Origin: Nocardioides bruguierae
GTDB taxonomy: Bacteria > Actinomycetota > Actinomycetes > Propionibacteriales > Nocardioidaceae
DNA length: 57,899 bases
Direction of reading: 5' to 3'
Assembly (NCBI RefSeq): GCF_023656415.1
Contig: NZ_JAMOIL010000029.1
Location: forward strand, 1-57,899
Shown: piece after piece, positions 47,774 through 56,844 of the stretch
Layout: the number at the start of each line of letters is the position of its first letter
Numbering within the stretch: position 1 is the first letter of the stretch
The notes under the pieces: generated by a model
Databases searched by the model: none
Told to the model about the DNA's origin: nothing
Seen by the model: only the letters and a program-made list of their open reading frames with translations
Translations under genes and position numbers: made by a program

Positions 47774-48805
47774 ATGACGAAGGTCAGAGCAGCCGTCGCA
47801 GGTGCCAGTGGCTACGCGGGTGGGGAGGTGCTGCGCCTCCTGCTCGCTCATCCGGACGTGGAGATCGGTGCCCTCACGGGCGGCTCCAACGCGGGCCAGC
47901 CGCTCGGGGCGCTCCAGCCGCACCTGACGCCCCTGGCCGGCCGGGTGCTCCAGGAGACGACCATCGAGAACCTCTCCGGTCACGACGTCGTCTTCCTCGC
48001 TCTGCCCCACGGTCAGTCCGGTGCCGTCGCCGCGCAGCTCGGCGACGACGTCGTGGTCGTCGACTGCGGCGCTGACTTCCGGCTCGAGGACGCGGGGGAG
48101 TGGGAGCACTTCTACGGCTCCGACCACGCGGGCACCTGGCCTTACGGCCTACCCGAGCTGCCCGGGCAGCGGGAGGTCCTGGCCGGCACCAAGCGCGTCG
48201 CCGTCCCCGGCTGCTACCCCACCGTCTCCACGCTCACGCTCGCCCCGGCGGTCGCCGCCGGCATCGTCGAGCCGGACGTCGTCGTGGTCGCCGCGTCGGG
48301 CACCTCCGGCGCCGGCAAGGCCGCGAAGCCGCACCTGCTGGGCAGCGAGATCATGGGCAACCTCTCCGCCTACGGCGTGGGCGGCACCCACCGGCACACG
48401 CCGGAGATCACCCAGAACCTGTCGAAGATGATCGACGGCGAGGTGAAGGTCAGCTTCACCCCCGTGCTCGCGCCGACCCCGCGCGGCATCCTCGCCACCT
48501 GCTCGGCCCCGCTGAAGCCCGGCGTGACCGCCGAGGAGGCCCGGGCCGTGTACGAGAAGTACTACGGGGACGAGCCGTTCATCCGGCTCCTGCCGGAGGG
48601 CCAGTGGCCCCAGACCAAGTCCGTGATCGGCTCCAACGCCGTGCACGTCCAGGTGACGGTGGACGAGCGAGCCGGGCGCCTGGTGGCCGTCGGCGTGGTG
48701 GACAACCTCGCCAAGGGCACCGGTGGCGCCGCCGTCCAGTGCATGAACCTCGCCCTGGGTCTCGAGGAGACCACCGGGCTCACCGCCGTCGGCCTCGCTC
48801 CCTGA
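47774..48805 (+). CDS. argC: N-acetyl-gamma-glutamyl-phosphate reductase
   Basis: 343 residues. It reduces N-acetylglutamyl phosphate with NADPH, the third step of arginine synthesis. The N-terminal nucleotide-binding motif is AGASGYAGGEVLRLL, the catalytic cysteine lies in VPGCYPTVSTLTLAP (Cys about residue 147), and HRHTPEI supplies the histidine pair. ATG 47774 begins just before the conserved domain; ATG 47762 and 47768 are in frame and, since no Shine-Dalgarno sequence is seen, a leaderless start at 47762 is possible. First gene of argCJBDFR. Confidence 0.95.
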   Translation: MTKVRAAVAGASGYAGGEVLRLLLAHPDVEIGALTGGSNAGQPLGALQPHLTPLAGRVLQETTIENLSGHDVVFLALPHGQSGAVAAQLGDDVVVVDCGADFRLEDAGEWEHFYGSDHAGTWPYGLPELPGQREVLAGTKRVAVPGCYPTVSTLTLAPAVAAGIVEPDVVVVAASGTSGAGKAAKPHLLGSEIMGNLSAYGVGGTHRHTPEITQNLSKMIDGEVKVSFTPVLAPTPRGILATCSAPLKPGVTAEEARAVYEKYYGDEPFIRLLPEGQWPQTKSVIGSNAVHVQVTVDERAGRLVAVGVVDNLAKGTGGAAVQCMNLALGLEETTGLTAVGLAP

Positions 48806-48899
48806 TCCGCGCCGCGGCCCCGCTCCAGCGAGATCCGGGCCGCAGCGAGCTCAGCGTCGTAGCGAGACCAGACCCAGCCAGGACCAGACAGGATCACCC

Positions 48900-50051
48900 A
48901 TGAGCATCACCACCCCCGCGGGCTTCCGGGCCGCCGGCGTCGCCGCCGGCCTGAAGTCCACCGGCGCCAAGGACGTCGCGCTCGTCGTCAACGACGGGCC
49001 CACGTTCACCTCGGCCTCGGTCTTCACCGCCAACCGCTGCCAGGCCAACCCGGTCCTGTGGAGCAAGGAGGTCGTCAAGGACGGCACGGTCAAGGCCGTC
49101 GTCCTCAACTCCGGCGGCGCCAACTGCTACACCGGCGCGGACGGCTTCCAGACCACCCACGCCACGGCCGAGAAGGTCGGCGAGCTGCTCGGCGTCGGCG
49201 CGATCGACGTCGTGGTGTGCTCCACCGGCCTGATCGGGATGAAGAACGACCGTGACGACCTCCTGGCCGGCGTCGAGAACGCCGCCGCCGGGCTGTCCGC
49301 CGAGGGCGGGGCCGAGGCGGCCGAGGCGATCATGACCACCGACTCGGTCTCCAAGCAGGCCGTCGTCGAGGGCGCCGGGTGGAGCATCGGCGGCATGGCC
49401 AAGGGCGCGGGCATGCTCGCCCCGCAGCTGGCCACGATGCTCGTCGTCATCACCACCGACGCGGTCGTCTCCGCCGAGGACCTCGACACCGCGCTGCGCG
49501 CCGCTACGCGGGTCTCCTTCGACCGGCTCGACTCCGACGGCTGCATGTCGACCAACGACACGGTCACGCTGATGGCGTCCGGCGCCAGCGGCATCACCCC
49601 GCCGCTCGGTGACTTCACCGAGGCGCTCACCCAGGTCTGCACCGACCTGGCGATGCAGCTGCTCAAGGACGCCGAGGGCGCCGACCACGAGATCGCGATC
49701 AGCACCATCAACGCCGCGTCCGAGGACGAGGCCGTCGAGGTCTCGCGCAGCGTGGCCCGCTCCAACCTCTTCAAGGCGGCGATCTTCGGCAACGACCCCA
49801 ACTGGGGCCGCGTCCTGGCCTCGATCGGCACCACGGGTGCGCAGTTCGACCCCGCCGACCTCGACGTCGCCATGAACGGCATCTGGGTGTGCCGCAACAG
49901 CACCCCGGACGCCGACCCCGAGACCGTCGACCTCACCGGTCGCGAGGTCTCCGTGACGATCGACCTCAAGTCCGGCGACGCTCGCGCCACCGTCTGGACC
50001 AACGACCTGACCCACGCCTACGTCCACGAGAACAGCGCCTACTCCTCATGA
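48900..50051 (+). CDS. argJ: Bifunctional ornithine acetyltransferase ArgJ
   Basis: 383 residues. It moves the acetyl group from acetylornithine to glutamate, closing the acetyl cycle. The proprotein cleaves itself before the threonine in the block AKGAGMLAPQLATMLVVITTD (about 178-198, cited in part: GMLAPQLATML). The presence of an ArgJ with no argE or argA nearby fits the cyclic pathway; whether it is mono- or bifunctional cannot be told from sequence alone. ATG 48900 follows CAGGA. It lies 94 bp after argC and overlaps argB (ATGA). Confidence 0.95.
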   Translation: MSITTPAGFRAAGVAAGLKSTGAKDVALVVNDGPTFTSASVFTANRCQANPVLWSKEVVKDGTVKAVVLNSGGANCYTGADGFQTTHATAEKVGELLGVGAIDVVVCSTGLIGMKNDRDDLLAGVENAAAGLSAEGGAEAAEAIMTTDSVSKQAVVEGAGWSIGGMAKGAGMLAPQLATMLVVITTDAVVSAEDLDTALRAATRVSFDRLDSDGCMSTNDTVTLMASGASGITPPLGDFTEALTQVCTDLAMQLLKDAEGADHEIAISTINAASEDEAVEVSRSVARSNLFKAAIFGNDPNWGRVLASIGTTGAQFDPADLDVAMNGIWVCRNSTPDADPETVDLTGREVSVTIDLKSGDARATVWTNDLTHAYVHENSAYSS

Positions 50052-51025
50052 GCGAGAACACCGACATCCCCGCCGCCATCGACCCCGCCAACATGCACTT
50101 CTCGCAGGTGCCGCCGGCCGACCCGGACAAGGCGTCCGTGCTCGCCGCCGCGCTGCCCTGGATGAAGCGCTACTACGGCAAGATCGTCGTGGTGAAGTAC
50201 GGCGGCAACGCCATGACCGACGACAACCTCAAGCGCGCCTTCGCCGAGGACATCGCCTTCCTCCGCTTCGCCGGCTTCAAGCCGGTCGTCGTGCACGGCG
50301 GCGGCCCGCAGATCTCCACCATGCTCGACCGGCTCAACATCGAGTCCGAGTTCCGCGGCGGCCTGCGCGTCACCACGCCGGAGGCCATGGAGGTCGTGCG
50401 GATGGTGCTCGTCGGCCAGGTCCAGCGCGAGCTGGTCGGGCTGATCAACGAGCACGGCCCGCTGGCCGTCGGCATGTCCGGTGAGGACGCCGGGCTCTTC
50501 ACCGCCGAGCCCGCGAACACCGTGGTGGACGGCGAGGAGGTCGACCTCGGCCTCGTCGGCGAGGTCGCCAAGGTGCGGCCGGAGACGATCATGGACCTCA
50601 TCGAGGCCGGCCGCGTGCCCGTGGTCTCCTCGGTGGCCCCCGACGTCCACGGCGCCGTGCACAACGTCAACGCCGACACGGCCGCGGCCGCCCTGGCCAT
50701 CGCCCTGGGCGCCGACAAGCTGCTCGTCCTCACCGACGTCGAGGGCCTCTACCGCGACTGGCCGGACTCCGACGACGTCATCTACGAGATCAGCCCCGAG
50801 ACCCTCGCGGTGCTCATGCCGACGCTCGCCGCCGGGATGGTGCCGAAGATGGAGGCCTGCCGGAAGGCGGTCGCCTCCGGCGTCCCGCGCGCCACCGTCG
50901 TCGACGGCCGCGAGAAGCACGCCGTGCTGCTGGAGCTGTTCACCGACGAGGGCGTCGGCACCCAGGTGCTGCCGGGTGTCGACACCAAGATCCGGAAGGC
51001 CCGCCAGAAGGCGGTGGTGAAGTGA
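50048..51025 (+). CDS. argB: Acetylglutamate kinase
   Basis: 325 residues; phosphorylates N-acetylglutamate, usually the feedback-controlled step. Amino-acid kinase motifs are VVKYGGNAM (about 50-58), VVHGGGPQI (about 80-88), and VLTDVEGLYRDWPDSDD near the ATP site. The N-terminal extension of about 45 residues with a predicted helix (KASVLAAALPWMKRYYG) is the feature linked to arginine sensitivity in hexameric kinases. ATG overlaps the argJ stop. Confidence 0.95.
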   Translation: MSENTDIPAAIDPANMHFSQVPPADPDKASVLAAALPWMKRYYGKIVVVKYGGNAMTDDNLKRAFAEDIAFLRFAGFKPVVVHGGGPQISTMLDRLNIESEFRGGLRVTTPEAMEVVRMVLVGQVQRELVGLINEHGPLAVGMSGEDAGLFTAEPANTVVDGEEVDLGLVGEVAKVRPETIMDLIEAGRVPVVSSVAPDVHGAVHNVNADTAAAALAIALGADKLLVLTDVEGLYRDWPDSDDVIYEISPETLAVLMPTLAAGMVPKMEACRKAVASGVPRATVVDGREKHAVLLELFTDEGVGTQVLPGVDTKIRKARQKAVVK

Positions 51026-52248
51026 TGAGCACCCAGACCCAGGACCAGACCCAGGAGCAGGTCGTCGGCCGCTACACCGACGCCCTGATGAACACCTTCG
51101 GGCCCCCGAAGCTCGCGCTCGTGCGCGGCGAGGGCTCCACGGTGTGGGACGCCGACGGCAAGGCCTACCTCGACCTGCTGGGCGGCATCGCCGTCAACAG
51201 CCTCGGCCACGCCCACCCGGCGATGATGAAGGCCGTCACCGAGCAGCTCGGCACGCTCGGCCACATCTCCAACTTCTTCACCTCGGGCCCGCAGGTCGAG
51301 CTCGCCGAGACGCTGCTCGCGCTGCTGGGCGGCGACGCCGGTCCGGCCCAGGGCAAGGTCTTCCTCGCCAACTCCGGCACCGAGGCCAACGAGGGCGCCT
51401 TCAAGCTCACCCGCCGCACCGGACGCACGCACGTGGTCGTCGCCGAGGGCGGCTTCCACGGCCGCACCATGGGCGCGCTGGCGCTGACCAGCAAGGCCGC
51501 CTACCGCGAGCCGTTCGAGCCGCTGCCCGGTGACGTCACCTTCGTGCCCTACGGCGACGCCGAGGCCCTGGCCGCGGCCGTCACCGACGAGACCGCCGCC
51601 ATCTGCCTCGAGCCCATCCAGGGCGAGGCCGGCGTCGTGGTGGCCCCCGACGGCTACCTCGCGGCGGCCCGCTCGATCGCGGACGAGCACGGCACCCTGC
51701 TGTGGTTCGACGAGGTCCAGTGCGGCGTGGGCCGCACCGGGCTGTGGTTCGAGCACCAGCGCTCCGGCGTCGTCCCCGACGTCGTGACCCTGGCCAAGGG
51801 CCTCGGCGGTGGCTACCCGATCGGCGCCGTCGTCGGCCTGGGCAGGGCGGCCGACCTGCTCCAGCCGGGCAACCACGGCACCACCTTCGGCGGCAACCCG
51901 GTCGCCTGCGCCGCGGCGCTGGCCGTGCTGACCACCATCGAGTCCGACGGCCTCCTCGAGCACGTCACCGGCCTGGGCGAGCACCTGCGGGCGGGCCTGG
52001 CGGCCGAGCCGCGGGTCACCGAGGTGCGCGGCCACGGCCTGCTGATCGGCCTCGACCTGGCCGAGCCCGTCGCCGCCGCGGTCGTCGACGCCGCCCAGGC
52101 GGCCGGCTACATCGTCAACATGCCGACCCCGACGCGCATCCGGCTGGCCCCGCCGCTGGTGCTCACCCGCGCCGAGGCCGACGCGTTCCTGGCCGACTGG
52201 CCCGGCATCCTCGACGCCGCCTGGGCAGCCGCGAAGGCCGGTGGCTGA
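51025..52248 (+). CDS. argD: Acetylornithine aminotransferase
   Basis: 407 residues, a class III PLP-dependent transaminase converting N-acetylglutamate semialdehyde to acetylornithine. It has the cofactor motifs ANSGTEANEGAFKLTRR (about 113-129), LWFDEVQCGVGRTG (about 227-240), and the PLP lysine in TLAKGLGGGYPIGA (about 254-267). ATG 51025 shares one base with the argB stop; GTG 51022 would add one residue. A Gln-rich run (TQTQDQTQEQ) at the N-terminus is unusual but harmless. Confidence 0.95.
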   Translation: MSTQTQDQTQEQVVGRYTDALMNTFGPPKLALVRGEGSTVWDADGKAYLDLLGGIAVNSLGHAHPAMMKAVTEQLGTLGHISNFFTSGPQVELAETLLALLGGDAGPAQGKVFLANSGTEANEGAFKLTRRTGRTHVVVAEGGFHGRTMGALALTSKAAYREPFEPLPGDVTFVPYGDAEALAAAVTDETAAICLEPIQGEAGVVVAPDGYLAAARSIADEHGTLLWFDEVQCGVGRTGLWFEHQRSGVVPDVVTLAKGLGGGYPIGAVVGLGRAADLLQPGNHGTTFGGNPVACAAALAVLTTIESDGLLEHVTGLGEHLRAGLAAEPRVTEVRGHGLLIGLDLAEPVAAAVVDAAQAAGYIVNMPTPTRIRLAPPLVLTRAEADAFLADWPGILDAAWAAAKAGG

Positions 52249-53224
52249 GGTGCGCCACTTCCTCCGTGACGACGACCTCTCGCCCGCCGAGCAGGCCGAG
52301 GTCCTCGCGCTCGCGGCCGAGATGAAGGCCGACCCGTACGGCGCCAAGCCGCTGGCGGGCCCGCAGTCGGTGGCGATGATCTTCGACAAGCCCACGCTGC
52401 GCACCCAGACCTCGTTCGGCGCCGGCATCGCCGAGCTCGGCGGCAACCCGATGCTCGTCGAGGGCAAGCTCGCCGGCATCGGCGTGCGCGAGTCCGTCGA
52501 GGACGTCGCCCGCGTGCTGGGCCGCCAGGTCTCGGTCGTCGTGTGGCGCACGTTCCTCCAGTCCCACCTGGAGCGGATGGCCGAGAACGCCGGCATCCCG
52601 GTGGTCAACGCGCTCACCGACGACTTCCACCCGTGCCAGCTCATCGCCGACCTGCTCACCGTGCAGGAGCGGCTGGGTCGCCTCGCCGGCGTCACCGTGG
52701 CCTTCATCGGCGACGCCGCCTGCAACATGGGCAACTCCTGGCTGCTGGCCGGCGCGACCGCGGGCATGCACGTGCGGATGGGCGGCCCGGAGGGCTACCT
52801 GCCCGAGGACGCCATGTTCGCCCGCGCCGCCGAGATCGCCGCCACCACCGGCGGGTCGGTCTCCGGCCACCACGACCCCGTCGAGGCCGTCACCGGCGCC
52901 GACGTCGTCGTCACCGACACCTGGGTGTCGATGGGCAAGGAGGACGAGGCCGCAGCCCGTGCCGCGATCTTCGCGCCCTGGTCGCTGACCGAGGACCTGC
53001 TGGCCCACGCCGACGACGCCGCGATCGTGCTGCACTGCCTCCCGGCCTACCGGGACAAGGAGATCGCCACCTCGGTCCTCGAGGGCCCGCGCAGCGCCGT
53101 GTGGGAAGAGGCGGAGAACCGTCGCCACGCCCAGAAGGCCGTGCTCGCCTGGCTGCTGGCCCACCGCACCGACACCACGCCGTCTTCGGCGCAGGCCGCG
53201 GCGGCGGTCCCGGTGGAGGCGTGA
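52241..53224 (+). CDS. argF: Ornithine carbamoyltransferase
   Basis: 327 residues. It makes citrulline from ornithine and carbamoyl phosphate. Family motifs: DDFHPCQLIADL (His-Pro-x-Gln, about 127-138), the VTDTWVSMG loop, and HCLPAYRDKEI (about 267-277) with the catalytic cysteine. The carbamoyl-phosphate loop near residue 50 reads K-P-T-L-R-T-Q instead of the textbook S-T-R-T-R. GTG 52241 overlaps argD by 8 bp; GTG 52250 is an alternative. The stop overlaps argR. Confidence 0.94.
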   Translation: MAEVRHFLRDDDLSPAEQAEVLALAAEMKADPYGAKPLAGPQSVAMIFDKPTLRTQTSFGAGIAELGGNPMLVEGKLAGIGVRESVEDVARVLGRQVSVVVWRTFLQSHLERMAENAGIPVVNALTDDFHPCQLIADLLTVQERLGRLAGVTVAFIGDAACNMGNSWLLAGATAGMHVRMGGPEGYLPEDAMFARAAEIAATTGGSVSGHHDPVEAVTGADVVVTDTWVSMGKEDEAAARAAIFAPWSLTEDLLAHADDAAIVLHCLPAYRDKEIATSVLEGPRSAVWEEAENRRHAQKAVLAWLLAHRTDTTPSSAQAAAAVPVEA

Positions 53225-53751
53225 GCACCATGACCGAGTCCGCCCTGCGCCCCGGCACGAAGTCCGCCCGGCACCAGCTCATCATCGAGCTGGTGTCGAC
53301 GCGGGCCGTGCACTCGCAGGTCGAGCTCGCCGCGATGCTGGCCGAGGCCGGCGTCCACGTCACCCAGGCCACGCTCTCGCGGGACCTGGTCGAGCTGCAG
53401 GCCATCAAGATCCGCTCCGCGGAGGGCCCGCAGGTCTACGCGGTGCCCGCCGAGGGCGGTGACCGCAGGCCGGTCGTCGGCACCGAGACCGCCGCCGGCC
53501 GTGCGAGGCTGGCCAAGCTGTGCGGCGAGCTGCTCGTCAGCGCGGAGTCCAGCGCCAACCTCGTCGTCCTCCGTACTCCGCCGGGCGCGGCGCAGTACCT
53601 TGCCTCGGCCTTCGACAAGGCCGACCTCGGCGAGGTCCTCGGCACCATCGCCGGCGACGACACCGTGCTCGTCATCGGCCGGGACCCGCGCGGCGGCGAG
53701 GCGCTGGCGCAGCGCTTCCTCGACCTGGCTGCGAGCAACAACCCGGCCTGA
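53221..53751 (+). CDS. argR: Arginine repressor ArgR
   Basis: 176 residues. The N-terminal winged helix (about 12-80) has the recognition helix VTQATLSRDLVELQAIK. The C-terminal domain (about 100-172) forms the arginine-binding hexamer and has the conserved GTIAGDDTVLVIGRD block. It represses this operon through the ARG box at argC and would thereby control its own level. GTG 53221 overlaps the argF stop; ATG 53230 is a possible start. Confidence 0.95.
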   Translation: MSTMTESALRPGTKSARHQLIIELVSTRAVHSQVELAAMLAEAGVHVTQATLSRDLVELQAIKIRSAEGPQVYAVPAEGGDRRPVVGTETAAGRARLAKLCGELLVSAESSANLVVLRTPPGAAQYLASAFDKADLGEVLGTIAGDDTVLVIGRDPRGGEALAQRFLDLAASNNPA

Positions 53752-53811
53752 GCGCCGGCTGCAGAACCCCGCACGTTCCCCTGAACCAACCAGCACCAAC
53801 AGGAGCAATCC

Positions 53812-55239
53812 ATGAGCAAGGTCCTGACCACGCTGCCCATCGGCGAGCGCGTGGGCATCGCGTTCTCCGGCGGCCTCGACACCTCGGTGGCCGTCGCGTG
53901 GATGCGCGACAAGGGCGCCGTGCCCTGCACCTACACCGCCGACATCGGCCAGTACGACGAGCCCGACATCTCCGGCGTCCCCGGCCGCGCGATGGAGTAC
54001 GGCGCCGAGCTGGCCCGTGCCGTCGACTGCCGCCGTCAGCTGGTCGAGGAGGGCCTGGCCGCGATCGCCTGCGGCGCCTTCCACATCCGCTCCGGCGGCC
54101 GCGCCTACTTCAACACCACCCCCATCGGTCGCGCCGTCACCGGCACCATGCTCGTCCGCGCGATGCGCGAGGACGGGGTGGACATCTGGGGCGACGGCTC
54201 CACCTTCAAGGGCAACGACATCGAGCGGTTCTACCGCTACGGCCTCATGGCCAACCCCGACCTGCGGATCTACAAGCCGTGGCTGGACGCCGACTTCGTC
54301 TCCGAGCTGGGTGGGCGCACCGAGATGAGCCAGTGGCTCGTCGAGCACGGCCTGCCCTACCGCGACTCCCAGGAGAAGGCTTACTCCACCGACGCCAACA
54401 TCTGGGGCGCCACCCACGAGGCGAAGACCCTGGAGCACCTGGACGTCTCCCTGGAGACCGTCGAGCCGATCATGGGCGTGAAGTTCTGGGACCCGTCGGT
54501 GCAGATCGACACCGAGGACGTCGCGATCCGCTTCGAGGCCGGTCGGCCCGTCGCCATCAACGGCCAGACCTTCGACGACCCGGTCGCCCTGGTCATGGAG
54601 GCCAACGCCATCGGCGGCCGCCACGGCCTGGGCATGAGCGACCAGATCGAGAACCGCATCATCGAGGCGAAGTCCCGCGGCATCTACGAGGCGCCGGGCA
54701 TGGCGCTGCTCTGGATCGCCTACGAGCGCCTGGTCAACGCGATCCACAACGAGGACACGATCGCGCAGTACCACAACGAGGGCCGCAAGCTGGGTCGCCT
54801 GCTCTACGAGGGCCGCTGGCTCGACCCGCAGGCGCTGATGATCCGCGAGGGCATCCAGCGCTGGATCGCCTCGCTGGTGCACGGCGAGGTCGTCATCCGC
54901 CTGCGCCGCGGCGAGGACTACACCGTCCTCTCCACCGAGGGCCCGGCGTTCAGCTACCACCCCGAGAAGCTCTCCATGGAGCGCACCGAGAACGCCGCGT
55001 TCGGTCCGCTGGACCGCATCGGTCAGCTCACCATGCGCAACCTCGACATCGCCGACTCCCGCGACAAGCTGGAGCAGTACGCGCTCCAGCCGCTGGACCA
55101 GGGCCAGGTGCTCGTCGAGAACGGCACCCTCTACGGCGAGATCGAGGCCGGCGGCCGCGACCGGATCACCGCCAACGACCAGATCAAGGACGGCAGCCAG
55201 GCGCTCGACCACGTCGCGTTCGAGTCCGGCAACGACTGA
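53812..55239 (+). CDS. argG: Argininosuccinate synthase, long form
   Basis: 475 residues. It joins citrulline and aspartate using ATP. The N-type ATP loop is AFSGGLDTSVAVAW (about 19-32). It matches the longer E. coli-like subgroup (about 450-480 residues) rather than the ~400-residue type: YKPWLDADFVSELGGRTEMS is typical (cited in part), and the C-terminal helix is extended. ATG 53812 follows CAGGAG. It lies 60 bp after argR with no ARG box seen in between, so it may be read through from the operon. Confidence 0.95.
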   Translation: MSKVLTTLPIGERVGIAFSGGLDTSVAVAWMRDKGAVPCTYTADIGQYDEPDISGVPGRAMEYGAELARAVDCRRQLVEEGLAAIACGAFHIRSGGRAYFNTTPIGRAVTGTMLVRAMREDGVDIWGDGSTFKGNDIERFYRYGLMANPDLRIYKPWLDADFVSELGGRTEMSQWLVEHGLPYRDSQEKAYSTDANIWGATHEAKTLEHLDVSLETVEPIMGVKFWDPSVQIDTEDVAIRFEAGRPVAINGQTFDDPVALVMEANAIGGRHGLGMSDQIENRIIEAKSRGIYEAPGMALLWIAYERLVNAIHNEDTIAQYHNEGRKLGRLLYEGRWLDPQALMIREGIQRWIASLVHGEVVIRLRRGEDYTVLSTEGPAFSYHPEKLSMERTENAAFGPLDRIGQLTMRNLDIADSRDKLEQYALQPLDQGQVLVENGTLYGEIEAGGRDRITANDQIKDGSQALDHVAFESGND

Positions 55240-55250
55240 CACGTCCCGTC

Positions 55251-55291
55251 GTCACGACCCCCGCACCCCGTCGCGGGGCGGGGGTCGTGAC
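55251..55291 (+). terminator. Terminator after argG
   Basis: GTCACGACCCCCG pairs with CGGGGGTCGTGAC, and inside it CCCCG pairs with CGGGG around a TCG loop, with a two-base bulge. It starts 11 nt after the stop codon and separates argG from argH. Confidence 0.8.
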
Positions 55292-55386
55292 GCGACCCGG
55301 TCCGCACCGGGGCGGCGGCGGTCGCAGGGCCGAGCCGCTGAGAAGATGACCACCGCGCACCCGCGGTCAGGAGAGGCAGCAGAGAA

Positions 55387-56829
55387 GTGAGCACCGAGCA
55401 CGGCACCAACACCGGCAAGCTCTGGGGCGGCCGGTTCGCCGGCGGACCCTCGCCCGAGCTGGACGCGCTCTCGCGCTCCACCCACTTCGACTGGCGGCTG
55501 ACCCCCTACGACCTGGCCGGCTCCCGGGCGCACGCCAACGCGCTGCACCGAGCCGGGCTCCTCACCGACGCCGACCACGCCGAGCTGCTCCGTGGCCTCA
55601 CGGTGCTGGGGGAGCGGTTCGCCGCGGGCGAGCTGCACCCCGACGTCTCGGACGAGGACGTGCACGGCGCCCTCGAGCGGCTGCTGCTCGAGGAGGTCGG
55701 CCCGGACGTGGGCGGCCGCCTGCGCGCCGGTCGCTCGCGCAACGACCAGATCGCCACCCTGTTCAAGGTGTTCCTGCGCGACCACGCCCGCGTCGTGTCG
55801 GCCCTCGTGCTCGACCTGGTGACCGCGATCGCCGACCAGGCCTCCGCCCACCTCGGCGACGAGACCACGGCGCCGACCGTCATGCCCGGCCGCACCCATC
55901 TCCAGCACGCGCAGCCCGTGCTGCTATCCCACCACCTGATGGCGCACGCCTGGTCGCTGCTGCGCGACGTCGACCGCCTCGGCGACTGGGACGCCCGCGT
56001 CGGTGGCGACTCGCCCTACGGCTCGGGTGCGCTGGCCGGCCAGTCCCTCGGCCTGGACCCGACCGGCGTCGCCGCGGAGCTCGGCTTCACCGGCTCGTCC
56101 GCGAACTCCATCGACGGCACGGCCAGCCGCGACTTCGTCGCCGAGTTCGCGTTCGTCTCGGCCCAGATCGGCGTCGACGTCTCGCGGATGGCCGAGGAGA
56201 TCATCCTCTGGGCGACCAAGGAGTTCGCGTTCGTGACGCTGCACGACTCCTGGTCGACGGGGTCGAGCATCATGCCGCAGAAGAAGAACCCCGACATCTC
56301 CGAGCTGGCCCGTGGCAAGGCTGGTCGTCTCATCGGCAACCTCTCCGGGCTCCTGGCCACCCTCAAGGCGCTACCGCTCGCGTACAACCGCGACCTCCAG
56401 GAGGACAAGGAGCCGGTCTTCGACTCCGTGGACACCCTCGAGGTCCTGCTGCCGGCCTTCACCGGCCAGGTGGCCACGCTCGTGTTCGACTCCGAGCGCA
56501 TGGGCGAGCTCGCCCCCCAGGGCTTCTCCCTGGCCACGGACGTGGCGGAGTGGCTGGTCCGCGAGGGCGTGCCGTTCCGCATCGCGCACGAGGTGGCCGG
56601 CGCCTGCGTGCGTCGTTGCGAGGAGCTGGGCATCGAGCTCGCCGACCTCACCGACGCGCAGTTCGCCGAGATCTCCCCGCACCTGACCCCGGGGGTGCGC
56701 GAGGTGCTGACGGTCGAGGGTTCCGTGTCCTCGCGCGACGGTCGCGGTGGCACCGCCCCGGTGCGCGTGCGTGAGCAGCACGCCGAGCTGCTGGCCCGGG
56801 CCGAGGCACTCCGCGCGCGACTGGCCTGA
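55387..56829 (+). CDS. argH: Argininosuccinate lyase
   Basis: 480 residues of the fumarase/aspartase superfamily; splits argininosuccinate into arginine and fumarate. The N-terminus LWGGRFAGGPSPELDALSRS is typical, and the signature loop is GSSIMPQKKNPDISEL (about 294-309) with the catalytic serine. GRTHLQHAQPVLLSHHL (about 169-185) carries the family histidine. GTG 55387 lies near a GAGA-rich site. It sits behind the argG terminator, so it needs its own promoter, which I could not identify with confidence. Confidence 0.95.
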   Translation: MSTEHGTNTGKLWGGRFAGGPSPELDALSRSTHFDWRLTPYDLAGSRAHANALHRAGLLTDADHAELLRGLTVLGERFAAGELHPDVSDEDVHGALERLLLEEVGPDVGGRLRAGRSRNDQIATLFKVFLRDHARVVSALVLDLVTAIADQASAHLGDETTAPTVMPGRTHLQHAQPVLLSHHLMAHAWSLLRDVDRLGDWDARVGGDSPYGSGALAGQSLGLDPTGVAAELGFTGSSANSIDGTASRDFVAEFAFVSAQIGVDVSRMAEEIILWATKEFAFVTLHDSWSTGSSIMPQKKNPDISELARGKAGRLIGNLSGLLATLKALPLAYNRDLQEDKEPVFDSVDTLEVLLPAFTGQVATLVFDSERMGELAPQGFSLATDVAEWLVREGVPFRIAHEVAGACVRRCEELGIELADLTDAQFAEISPHLTPGVREVLTVEGSVSSRDGRGGTAPVRVREQHAELLARAEALRARLA

Positions 56830-56844
56830 GCCCTGCCCCGGCAC

